Origin: Apostichopus japonicus
Lineage: Eukaryota; Echinodermata; Holothuroidea; Aspidochirotida; Stichopodidae
DNA: 64,000 bases
Direction of reading: 5' to 3'
NCBI RefSeq assembly: GCF_037975245.1
Contig: NC_092565.1
Location: 12,332,499-12,396,498, forward strand
Shown: positions 13,855 through 25,800 of the stretch, one piece after another
Layout of the letters: every line of letters starts with the position of its first letter
Position numbering within the stretch: position 1 is the stretch's first letter
The notes under the pieces: generated by a model
The model's input: only the letters and a program-made list of their open reading frames with translations
Databases searched by the model: none
What the model was told of the DNA's origin: nothing
Position numbers and translations under genes: made by a program

Positions 13855-16800
13855 TTACATTATGAACACCTTTTCCATTTGCTCCATGGTGAACTCATCT
13901 TTAGTCTTTGGACAAACAATCTTGCCATTGTTCATAGCTGCAAGGGCTTGAAGAGACTGCAAGAGAGGGATAAAAAGGAGAACAGTTTACTACGTTAGCC
14001 AAATAATGACACATTTAGGAAGCATGACCTAATAGTATACTGTGCATAACTAAGTTCACACTAAACATACATTTCAAAGTAGGGTTGGGGGGAGGGGGGT
14101 TGGGTTCATGCTTAAGGCAAATGAGCAATACAGTTAAATATTTTCTCCAAAAAATTGCCCAACATTTCCCTGATCAGGAGCAAATTTTACAGAAAATGGC
14201 AACCGACCAGAAACTTGACCTAATTTTTTCTTCCCAGCTATTTCTGTTTCTTAAATTATTTCCCTGAGGATGGCTGAGAAGAAGGGTGGTGGATTAAAGA
14301 TGAGAGCAGTATGATTTACTGATCAAATAACAGAGATTAAAGCAGTATGATACACAACTACATTCTGCCTGATTTAGACTCTAAAACATTAAAGCAGTAT
14401 AACTGAAGACTTGACGACATCAGGAATCGTGATGGGAATTAGGGTAAACCAGAAACAAATTATATTAAATATTGTATAAATCATGAACATTGAAGTTCAA
14501 ATGACAGGGTATACTTTATCTGGTATTGCTTTTGCAAAATGCTATAGAAAATAGTCAAGCTGCTACAGTAGGTGTAAAGATGTTTATATAGCAGCTTTTA
14601 GTACTTTATAAGAGACTTCAAAAATGCTACACAAAATTTGAAGACTAAACGACGCATCTTTTTCTTCCTTTCAAATACAACATCATCCATGTATATGTAT
14701 GTGTGTACATGTGTGTATTTGTCAGTTTGTGCATGTTTGCTTACTTTTCCACAAAAATTACATTATAGAAGCTCTACATACAGGCAGTAGAGCAAATTAC
14801 TCCTTGATGTCACATGCACTGTACAGCTGTTAACATTTCCACCGCCACCTTTGGGAAATACCAAAGTAGTCATATGAAGCAAACCATAATCTTTGTAGAT
14901 ACTTTCACCTGGAGAATTGGATTTCAGTAAAAACAGCAAAATAGACTTCCGCATTTTCTGAATCCATCAAGTAAATGAGTATTATGACACTGCCTTTATG
15001 ACACAATGACAAGGAAGAGTGCAACCTGTCGCTGTATGTGGATAATCTAATCGTTGGTCCCGGGGAATCTGTGTCAAGTAGTATCACTGAGAGTGGCTCG
15101 GGCAAAATGCAAGACTAAACCAAGACTGTCACAACAGAATGCATTATCTCCTCATGGCTCAAATAATCTTCAACTTGATTCATGAAACAATTCCGATTGA
15201 ACAGGGACTAATTTATCCGGTATTGCATCACAAAATGGGCAAAATTTGTATATATAGCAATTATTGTACTGAGGGAACCGTAGTTTATTATATGGGACAA
15301 ACTTGAGGGCCTTCAAAACTACTATGCAAAATTTGAAGATTAAATTATTTGCTGCTGAATTAGCCACAATGGCATAGGTCCTGCCAATTCCCAAAAGCAT
15401 GAGGACTGTTTGTAAACTTACTCACGGACCTTAACCCAACTTTACCAAAAGTAAAAAGTGTCTGCCATCTCATGATTATCTGAAGCTTTTGACATTATAT
15501 CAGAATAATGATTCAATGAAACATCACCGATACTGAAATTTTTCAAGGCAAAGGACCTCCATAGGTACTGTAACAGTATAGATCTGTTACACACATAAGT
15601 GAATCTTACACATTTAAATATAAAGTTAATTAATTATCATGTTTATTAGGTTTTCAGAATTTGACCTCTGGTGATACCAAGTGATATTTGACCTCCACAA
15701 AGCGAGTTGTGCGTACCCAGTACAGTGGATCCACATGTAATACATCATAAGGTTTCATAATTTGATCTCAATTACCACAAATGGCCTTTGACTTCTGAAA
15801 TATTAAGTTTCTTGTATTTGCTAAGGTAAATCAACATGCTAAGGTGTGTAGGGCACTTAATCTTTGCATTTGGATTTATCATGTTAACCATGTTTTTATA
15901 CCTTGGCCTCTTTGACATAGAAAAAAATGCTAGGGTTCTTGTACTCAGTTGGGCCTACAAGCTTACTATCAAGTTCATCTGAGATTTGGTACTGAAGTTA
16001 TCAAGTGTACAAGATTTTCAGACTGTAAACCTATGTTGACCTCAAATGACCGTTGACCATGTCGAATCCACATGCCATGTATGAATGTCATGAATGCTTT
16101 GCTTTTGTAGTTATCAAGATTACACATTTTCCAGACAAATCCCATAATCTCATCAATGGAAATGAAATGCCTTACATTCTTTGTAATTGAAGATTTTATA
16201 CGATACCTGATAGCCTTTGAAGGGGGGGGGGGGGAGGAGAATGGATGAAAATGTCTACATACTCTTTCCTTTCTATTCATGATATTCAGTGAGTGATGTT
16301 TAACATATGGATGCTCCCTTGGAATCAGTAAACTTTGCAAAAGAAATAACTCTTATTAGAACGTGCTTATAGGCTACAGTGCAGAACTCCATTTTACATA
16401 GTCTGGCACACAATGTATTTTGAAAGATCTACAGGACGATGCAAAAACAATTTTCTTCAAGTTAAGGTTTCATAAACTGATGAAATATGAGAGCAGTATG
16501 ACACAATTCACAACCTACAGAGGGCGCTGTCATTTTGTTAACAATGTGCCCAAACTAGACTGTTTACAGATCTCCAAAGATTATGTACAGCGCTATAACA
16601 TATCTCAAACTATGTGCTAGTGTGTTACAAAAGATCTGACATCGTTCTGTACCTCTACTAATTTCAATCACACTTTTGTACTTGTTGAGCGTGATCTAAA
16701 TTACAAGTAAGAACTACAACCAAGCTGTACTTTTGAGTCATGGTGTTTTACAAGTAGGCAATTCACACAGACAGACACACACACACACACATACTCACAC

Positions 16801-19800
16801 ACCATCACATAGATTCCTTTCCCCATTGGCAAGGAAGGAAATATCATTTCCTAATCAACAAATATTGACCCAGCATTTTGACAATGTATACAAGAGAGAA
16901 ATAGTTCTGATATAATATGAAATAAGCAAATACACCCAGATTCTGTAAAAGCATTATATGAAAGATTGGATACATCATGTTTTAATTAAAATTAAACTCA
17001 CAAAGAAATGGTAGAACCTAATTATTATAGGCAATACCGTTCTACCTTTTGATGAAAAAACAAGAAAATTTGTAAAAGGTCATCTTTCTTTTGTACATCA
17101 CTTTGTCTGAGGTATAATGAAAACTGACTGACATACAGAAGAATGACAAAAAAATTAGTGCACTGAATTTGCTGCAAACCTACAGATATACAGAAAATCA
17201 TTGGCAGTGATTTCTATAAACAAAAAAATATAAGGTCAGCCTCAGAAAAACTAACTTAATGTTCATTTCTCAAGAGTTAAATGGACTGTAACATAATTTG
17301 TGTAATTGCAAGGGTATAAGTTTAAAGGGGACAAAAACCCAACCATCATCCTTGGCTTAAATGACAGAGATCTTTGTGAGGAACAACTTGACTCGAACAG
17401 CTAGGAAATCTTTTTACTGTCTCTTAATTTTGCTTTTCATAATTTTTATGGTAAAATGTTAACAGTATTGATGACACTGAAACCAATGTCATCATCATGT
17501 TAAGAGGTTAGCGCTTTATGTTAGATTCAGCATCTGCAAAATCCCCAAAACGAGCATAACAATACAGGCAATGCTATTATATCACAATAGCTATTTCATT
17601 TGATTCAGAATAGTCCAAATCAATAGTGAGCTGAGGATCACAAAGGACCTCTGTATAAACATATAACTAGCCTGCCAATATGTGCAATGCTACTGTTAAA
17701 CAACGACTATTTCATTTGATACAGAATAGGTCCAAATCAATGGTGATCCTGCATCACAAAGAACCTCTGTATAAACATGTTACTAGTATACCAATATATG
17801 CAATGCTACTGTTAACAACATCTGTATCATTTAATTCAAATGATATCTGGATCAAGTTTCAACACACAACATTAATTACTCATGAGACATACAGTATATG
17901 ACTTACATGATCAGGCAGTAGGATAATATCAAGTTATTAATTTAAATTTTCATGGAACATGACTGATAGAAGAGTGCATTTAAAGTTGTAGAAATTAACA
18001 AGACCACAAGACATAATTCAACCCATTCTGCCCCTCTCAACAATGCTGTTACCCAGTTTTGGCCTATCTTTCAAATTATATCTGTCTACCCCTAATAGAC
18101 ACTTCAATTATCAGAAAATACTTGAAAATTGCATGTATACTTCTGTCCCCCTTAAATTTCACTCTCTTGACCCCAACTGATATTTTGTATAATTTCTTTC
18201 ATTGCAATTACATAACCTTAGTTTACAACAATACAACATGTAAAAGCTGTTTGCTTTACTGAAAGAACAAAATAAGGAATTTTTACTATCCAAACATCCC
18301 CCGTTCCACCCCACCGCCACCCCTTAAAACCTCACAATTTGTCCTTCTTAACTATACAATGAAGCCATCATACCTCTTCAGCATAAACACGTCCATTTGG
18401 TAGCATCATGGGTGGATTGTGTTCATTCATTAGCTTGCCTGGATGGTAAGAAAAGGGGGTACAACTTAATGTATTTGATGAGAAGAAAAGTTGGGGAGAC
18501 AACATTCATGCATTTGATAAGAAATGGGGGCAGGGGGGTAAGGAGATAACAGGTGCGTATCCAGGGGGGGCGTTGGGGGCGCGCGCCCCCCGGGTAAGAA
18601 AAAGAGGAGAGAAAAAAAAGAGAAGAAAAAAGGAAAAAAGAGGGGAAAAAAGACGAGGAGGAGAGGAAGGAAGGGAAAAGAAAAAGAAGAAAGAGAGAAA
18701 AGGGAGAAAAGGAGGGAGTAAAAGAAAAACGCGAAGACACCGGGAAGAGAAAGAGAAACAGTGACATCATTACAGCGCTGAAGGGTAGCCAGTGACGGAT
18801 CAATGATTTCGTAAAAGTGTGACTCACCCTACCCCTTACACCGACAACTCCATTTTTTGACGTTTCCATTTTCCTCTCTCACTAATGATCTATATATATA
18901 CTATATATGGTCTATCATAACGCGAGTGTAGAATTGTGCTATGAAACCAACTGTGGCTGGTCTCGAACTCGACTGTGTCGTCGGGGAACATGACGCATTT
19001 TGGGATGGGGGGGACCGCCCGCCCCCCCATTCAGCATTTTTTTAAATGATATCGCTGAGTAATTTCAGCAGATATCACATCATATCAGTGAGCATGAAAA
19101 TGGCGTTCCAGGATGAAAAGCCTCAAAACTGTCCGACTTGCCTGAAAAAATAACCAAAAACTTTGCGCGCGTTCAACGTCTTAATGTCAATATCATATAA
19201 GCAAGCATCAGTTATTACATCGCATGCCATCATGTACCGTTCGGTCCGTTAAAATTGCGCAGTATACCGCGGGATGCTAATGTAAACAACGACATGTCTC
19301 ATGTAGATGTATAAAAAACATGGAGGTCCAATTATGCCAAAACTCTCTTTTACATTAGTAATGGCGAATTAGGGGCTGCACCCCCACCGCGCAGTGGCGG
19401 AGCGTCCATACGGTCAGGGGGGCAGATGCCCCCCCCTGACGGACTCAAATGGACTGCTGGCGCCTTTTTCAGCTCTTTACCACTTTTTACTTATTCTAGA
19501 TTATTGACTTTTTTATTGCGCTCTCATCTACTTATTGACATTTCTCACATTTTGTTGGTGTAATTTGGTGATGACACCTTATTCTTCGTTTATCTGCAAA
19601 TTAGCCAGGCCCGGAAAGGGTCATTTCCGGCGATCTAGGGAGCATCTTTACTCAAAAAATTTCTGTACGCTACGCACCAACCAGTGGTGGCGCTCCGCTT
19701 AGATAGTGTCGAAAGCGCCCCTACAGACCATTCTCGCCCCTCCTGACCAATACCCCTAGCTCCGCCACTGCCGCCGCGCCTCCTACGCCTATGTGTGTAG

Positions 19801-22800
19801 TGTTCGGTTTTCGGAAATATCTGCTATTTTTTCATTTCCGAAAACCAAGTTTTATAATAGCCGTTATAAGAGGTTTTAATATTTCTACACCAATAAATTA
19901 ACTGTGTCTGAATTTTCGAAAATTTCTGACCAACATTCTGCATCACACTTCCCTCTACTCGTGCAATTTTGACCGGTCTGTTAGGGGTTGAAGGAAGTTT
20001 TTCTATATTGGTTGTCCATAGATGACATTTTGTACAACATTATGGGTATGTTTTCAAGTGAGTTTATTCACGAGAAATGTGAATTTTCAAATTCTAAACA
20101 AATACGGGGCTTAAAACCTTGAAAAGTGGGGCTGACGGGTATTGTGGGCCGCGACGTAGAATCACCTACAAAAGCAAAGACCCACAGGAGATGCGATCAG
20201 GTCGAACATGATGTGTGCCGGGTTGACAATCTTCAAAAAGGTTATGGATGGGAAAAAACTATTAGGAAATACTTGGTTCTCAGGCAAAAAATGTACATCT
20301 GGTTGGTCATTTCAAGCCTGAGAAGTGCCGTTTCCGGTGATCTGGGGGGTATCAAAACAAGAAATTTTCTTGTACGCTGCGCGCCAACCAATGGTGGCGC
20401 TCCGCTTAGATAGTAATTCGCGCCCCCCGGGTTTGAAAATCCTGGATACGCGCCTGGATAACATCCATGTATTTGATGATAACAAATGGGGATTACAACA
20501 TTCATGTATTTGAAAGTTTTTGAACTGCCTTGTGAAATAATATCATGACACAATAGAACATACCTGTCAATGAAAGAAGTCTAAAACTGAATTTCCAATA
20601 TTCCACACACAACAAAAGGAAAAATTTGTTTAATAAATTGTACAGAAAACATTGAATTGACACGGTTATGGACCTTTGAAGCCCTTTATGAACTCCTTGA
20701 CATCCAAATATGTACAAACAAGTTACAGATTACTGTCTTTTTCTCATTAATTGAAAAAAAACACACAAAATGACAAATTCAAATTTATTCGCTAGCAATT
20801 GATTGATTCTAACAGTTCAAACCAAGAAACTTCAATTTGGCTTGAACAAATATAAATATACATTACAAAAGTAACCCTCTTCTTATCATCATTTTTCAGT
20901 TTCATCTTTTACTGTCTACAGAGAAAACCCTTCATTTGAGTTCCTAGATATTCTCAAACTATTGAAACAACCCAAGCCAGACAGTTATTCTGTGAGATCC
21001 CTCAGCAAACAGGGGACGAGACTGTCATTTTGAGATGATTGATTCAAATCAATGGTATTCTGGATGGAGCCAACGGCTAGTTTGCAGCAGATATTAATCC
21101 AATACATCAACATTCCATGAAATTTCCTCACTAGAAGACAAAATTTTGCTCTACATTTCAAAGTACACAGAAACCACTATCCATCCAGAAACTGCTCAAG
21201 TTAGTCAACAGATGACTGGAAAATAATAACACGGCATGTCTCAAAACTTGAAATAGCTTTGACTAAGTAAAAGATAACAGTTTACAGTTTATGGACTAAA
21301 AGAGTTCATGACAATCTCAAGTATCTTACCAACAATAACCAGACAAAAGTGCAAGAAACAGAATTCATAATTAAAAAGTTGATTGAAAAACGTTCATTTC
21401 TGATGGATTACAATTATATGAAGATACCATAATTTGATCAAGAAAACAGCCTCCAGTCAAATATAAAAAAGTACAAGTGACGATTAGATTTGATGAAGTA
21501 GCTGGTTGCGTTAACCACACCAGCTATGCTCATACCCACCAGCTATGCCCATACCCACCAGCTATGCTTATACATTCCATTAGCTATGCTAACACCCACT
21601 TTATTGGTAGTTTGTTTGTAGCTTATTGCTATGTACAGTAATTGGCAAAATGAGAAGAAAGTAACTGCTTTGAGGTGCTGTCGTTTAGTTGTTAGAGTAT
21701 TTAAAGACAACAGAGAAGATGTGATGCATTGATATGAGATATTTTTCAGTTTGGATTCTTGTATGTTTTACCATATATAATACACTCACTAGCATATTTG
21801 GATATTTCTACAAAAGAACATTGACTGTACTTGGGTCTATTTTAGTCCTCTCTCTTTTAACCATTTCATCCTTGACTTGGGAGGATTAAATAAAGCTGTT
21901 TTTTCATTTATTAAATAAGTTGTATAATATTATTTATATGCCAACAAGAAATGATTTCCTGTCACAGACATAGGTGCCTCATTACTTATTGACTATAACA
22001 ACTTCCAAGTGATTCTTGTGTGCCAAGGTACATGTGCAATGAAAGTAGCTAAGGAATAGGTTTACCGTATTGCTATATGGATGCAGGGTTACATCCAGAC
22101 GTATCTGTTATGACAGGTTGTAGCTAGCAGTAGTGCTAAAAAACATGTGAAGGATAAGTACATCTACTATGAAAGGATAGTAAGTCTAGGTATATCTGTT
22201 CTATAAGTATGTACAGCTAAACCAAAGGAAGATTAGTAGAGATAATTAACACCTATTGCTACACTAATGGAGGTAACTTCTTCGAAATACTGTACGCCCA
22301 GGAGCTTGCGTAGCGCGAATACGACTGCAAACATGACTTCTGAAACATTGATATATAGAGTAACAAATAATTATTACAAGTAACAAGTACTTATTACGAG
22401 TAACACATACTTAGTATGAGTAGCACATACTTATTATGAGTAACACATACTTATTACAAGTAACACATACTAAGTACACATAACACATACTTAGAACGAG
22501 TAACACATACTTATTACGACCAACACATACTTACCAGATATAGAGCAGACGAGTCGTGACTGCGCACAGTGGGCATATGGTAACGTCTTGGCAAGTTCAT
22601 TCAGATGCTTGGAACACACAGGGCACTTGGGATTCCTACAATCATCACTGTAACATTGACTGTGAAATAATGGATGTTAAGGAAGTAATGTATGTAGATT
22701 TATTATTAAATATGTATCATAAAAGTAACCTTCATTCTGGAGAATGGCTTTAGCCAATGACCCGTCCAGACATCAATTAGAAGGTCTGACCAGAGGACAG

Positions 22801-25800
22801 AAAAAATGTAAGAAATATGAACCGACACAAGTCTTAACAATTCTTGCATGTATAATGCAACTTGGTACTACAACAGCAAGGCAGATGTTTTTGAGAATAG
22901 AATGTAGACATTACAAGATTCTGCTGGGAAATTCATCTGCTTGAAAGGTATAAAAAGATGCTGTCAATTGGCATATCAGTAAATTCTAAAAGAAAATTTT
23001 GTGAAAAGGGAGAGGCCAAAAACTTGACAACCACACCACAAAGTTTACTCCTACTTTTCATTTTATGGCTAAATCCCTGGTCTAGAATATTTCTGCATAA
23101 TACCTACTTAACATTTCTCAATGAAAAAGGCTTTCTTCTTTATGTAAGGGGAGGGGGAGAGGAGTGCAAGTTTTTGGTCAAATAGGAAAGACTGCCTTTT
23201 CAGTAAAAAAATCTGGTTCATATTTTCTTTTTCTTTTTTAAAGAGTGATTTAAAGACTGAAATATTTCTCGTGTAATAACTGAAACAACAAACAGGATTT
23301 AAACATTAAACGTTCATAGAAACGATACTGCCTACCACTATATCATCTGTACGCCTAACCTTCTCTTTTCATCAATAGGAAAGGCCCACAAGCTTGTCCA
23401 TCTCTGTCCAGCATTAATATTTATGACTTGACAAACTCTTTTGTCTTTTGTGTTTGGTCAGTTCCTCATTACCTTAAAATGCTAAATACAAGCTGTAAAA
23501 AGTTCAGCAGTAAAATGGTCATAAATCCAAGTTGGGTATATTTAAACACCAGGTAGATTAAAGTAAACTTAAGACAAATTCTAGCATGGACATTGTTAAA
23601 GAGATCAAAAAGGCTTAATATGACAGAATATGAAGTGGCCTTCCTTGATTAAACAGACTTTTAACTTGTGTATATTATGGTCATTACTGTCACTTTACAA
23701 CTGCACACGGAAGTTTTCAGGAGATTTCAAAAAAGAAAGAAAAGTAAATTGAAATTTGAATTTGAATTTATAGGGTTGAAGTAGTGGAGGTCTGACTTAG
23801 TATAGATAACAGAACCAGAAGATAAACTAAATAAAAGTGTTTACTCATCATGCTGCTGCAGGAAGTGAGAGATTATAACACTTTTTACACAGCAAGCAGT
23901 TATCCAACTAAACTGCAATACAGGGCTAAAAAATTAACAATTGTCAGCAAACTCTGTTTCATCCTTGTTTGCAGAATTAGTCATTTTCTGTGTATTAGCT
24001 TTGACATAAAACGTCGGAAAAGTTTTAGTTTTGGTACGGAACTTGTAATCTTATGTTGAATAGAACTATGTTTATGGGGGAAACAACACAAAGGGGAAAA
24101 AGCCTCCTTTAAGTGTATGAAGTTTCAGGCATTTAGTACCCCTTAATCACTATTGCTTCTGATAACTAAGTAAAATATATCATAACTGCAATACACACCA
24201 CTTTAGTATGCGCACTTAAATGCGGTGAAAGACATTCCAACATTAGATAAGATACAATGTTATGGGATTTTAAATCCTAAGTGAGAATAATTTTCACTTC
24301 CAGTTGAAAACAGAGACGACTTTAAGCAAGATAGTACTATGCATGATTCCAGGATTGCTTGGTGTATCTGTCCATGCATGTTTACGCAATTCTGACTACG
24401 TAGTACACTGTGATAGCATAAACAGCACAAAGGTCAAACGATGAATTTACACAACCATCTCATTCATGTTTTTCAAGTTAACAGTTGTACTGTCTGTACA
24501 CTGTGCCAGGACATGGTGTGTTCACTATATACCAAATTTCTGCATGCTCAATCTTTGTGAAGAGACAAAAATTTGAGGAAAACACAAGCTCATCGTGATT
24601 TCACGATTGTTTCCAACAGACAGTCAAGAATGTATTGGAAGATTCCATGTTTAAAAAAAAAACTGAAAATGAGTTGTGAGTTACTAAATAGAAAATAAAC
24701 AAACAAAACATTGCTTAACTGGTATATTATTAATTTATTAATACAAATCTTCTACAGGCGATATAGAATAACATCCAAACTTAACAGGAGTAATTCTCCC
24801 AAAAGGATACGGAGTCTTCATAGCTGATAATCCTGCCTCTAGCGTCACTGTCAGTACTGGAGTAGTATTTAGTTGGAATAGTTTGTAATTCTCCTCTCGG
24901 AATTGATCCACTAGCTCCTGCCATTTACTACCATCCAATAGTTTCTATAACAGCAACAACAAAAAAGGAGAAAAAAGTAACTAATGCTATTGCAACACAT
25001 TTACATCACATTACAAAATCTTATCTCAGTTATTCTATAACTTTTGTAACATTAAGGAATGTAAAGTATGTGACACATTATTAATAATACATTTGATGGA
25101 AACATGTATGTGTAATACATATGAATTATTTATTATGGTAAGAAATGTATCGAAAGTTAAATACTTAAAGCAGTCTGTAGCAGTATTCACTTGAAAATTA
25201 GTGAAAAGAAAAAAGAAAAGTAGGATCGACAGTGTGACTGTTGGATCAATTGACAACATGTATAGATAACTACTGCAAGCATTTTGTCAAATTTAAACTG
25301 AAGCTAAACTGAAACTGCTGCAAATTGGCAACAAAATGCTACTTTCATCATCATGTAGAAAGTAAAACTAAACATAAATGCATTTGAGGAAATTATGTAT
25401 ACATGTGTAACACATTAATTATTGATACCAGTAATCTATATATCTAAAAATATCCAAAGCTGCCTGTGGTACTGAATTTTACTTTTCCTTCCATGATTAC
25501 TTTACTAAGCAGCTCATCAGCTTAACTGTTCAACTTTCATTTCTCTTTACTTGGAATAAATACTTAGTTGAAAATATCCTATCTTTGAGTGAGATAAAAA
25601 CAATTAGGACTGGCAGTGTGTTTATAGGGCCAATTGACACAACATAATTAAATACACACCACCACCCCTGTGGAGAGGTTTGTAAACTTCTGCAAATTAG
25701 CAAACAAAGGCCATCATGCTTTCATCAGCATGTACATAGAAAACCTTAACATATAAAATGTGTGCTACAGAAAGTAAAAAAATGCATATGGAGGAAACTA

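Larger units (their letters stand above)
13957..18373 (-). other. MAEA last intron (intron 9)
   Basis: No exon is recognised. It contains two degenerate copies of a dispersed repeat (about 14505-14660 and 15200-15350), a zone of repeated TGACCT-like motifs (15650-16170), a (CA)n microsatellite (16764-16800) and a 2.5-copy tandem repeat (17569-17860). Confidence 0.8.
18550..20456. mobile_element. Non-autonomous DNA-transposon-like element with CAGGTGCGTATCCAGG ends
   Basis: The left end is CAGGTGCGTATCCAGG and the right end is CCTGGATACGCGCCTG, inverted relative to each other. Both are followed inward by G/C-rich GCGCGCCCCCC. Direct repeats flank it: GATAA (GATAAC if the first C is counted) at 18545-18550 and 20457-20462. 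The last 150 bp (about 20310-20456) resemble the blocks at 19605-19720 and 33680-33785. The interior has a long polypurine stretch, an internal copy of the 1239-1621 family and a nested element. I found no transposase. The termini look hAT-like, but the duplication is shorter than the 8 bp usual for hAT. Confidence 0.75.
18439..22534 (-). other. MAEA intron 8
   Basis: It holds a 1.9 kb transposon-like element (18550-20456) with another nested in it (19392-19770), a 20 bp tandem repeat (21518-21600) and a minisatellite (22361-22534) that abuts the upstream exon's splice donor. No additional exon is recognised. Confidence 0.8.

Noticed and set aside
18423-18869. 148 aa open frame rich in Phe/Ser/Leu
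   Set aside because: It is the complement of a polypurine tract at the edge of a transposon-like element; low-complexity translation with no domain.
20242-20553. 103 aa frame containing [14 protein letters not shown]
   Set aside because: It is a translation of the right end of the transposon-like element at 18550-20456. Similar peptides come from the copies at 19605 and 33680, so it is a repeat artefact.
22361-22534. CRISPR-like array
   Set aside because: Regular 20 bp units without distinct spacers, in an animal intron; it is a minisatellite.
24738-24810. Open continuation of MAEA exon 7 to a stop after ISPVEDLY
   Set aside because: Splicing at 24811 to the exon at 22659 restores the conserved KTPQCY...CPVC RING region, while the continuation has no family similarity. 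It could at most be a rare retained-intron end.
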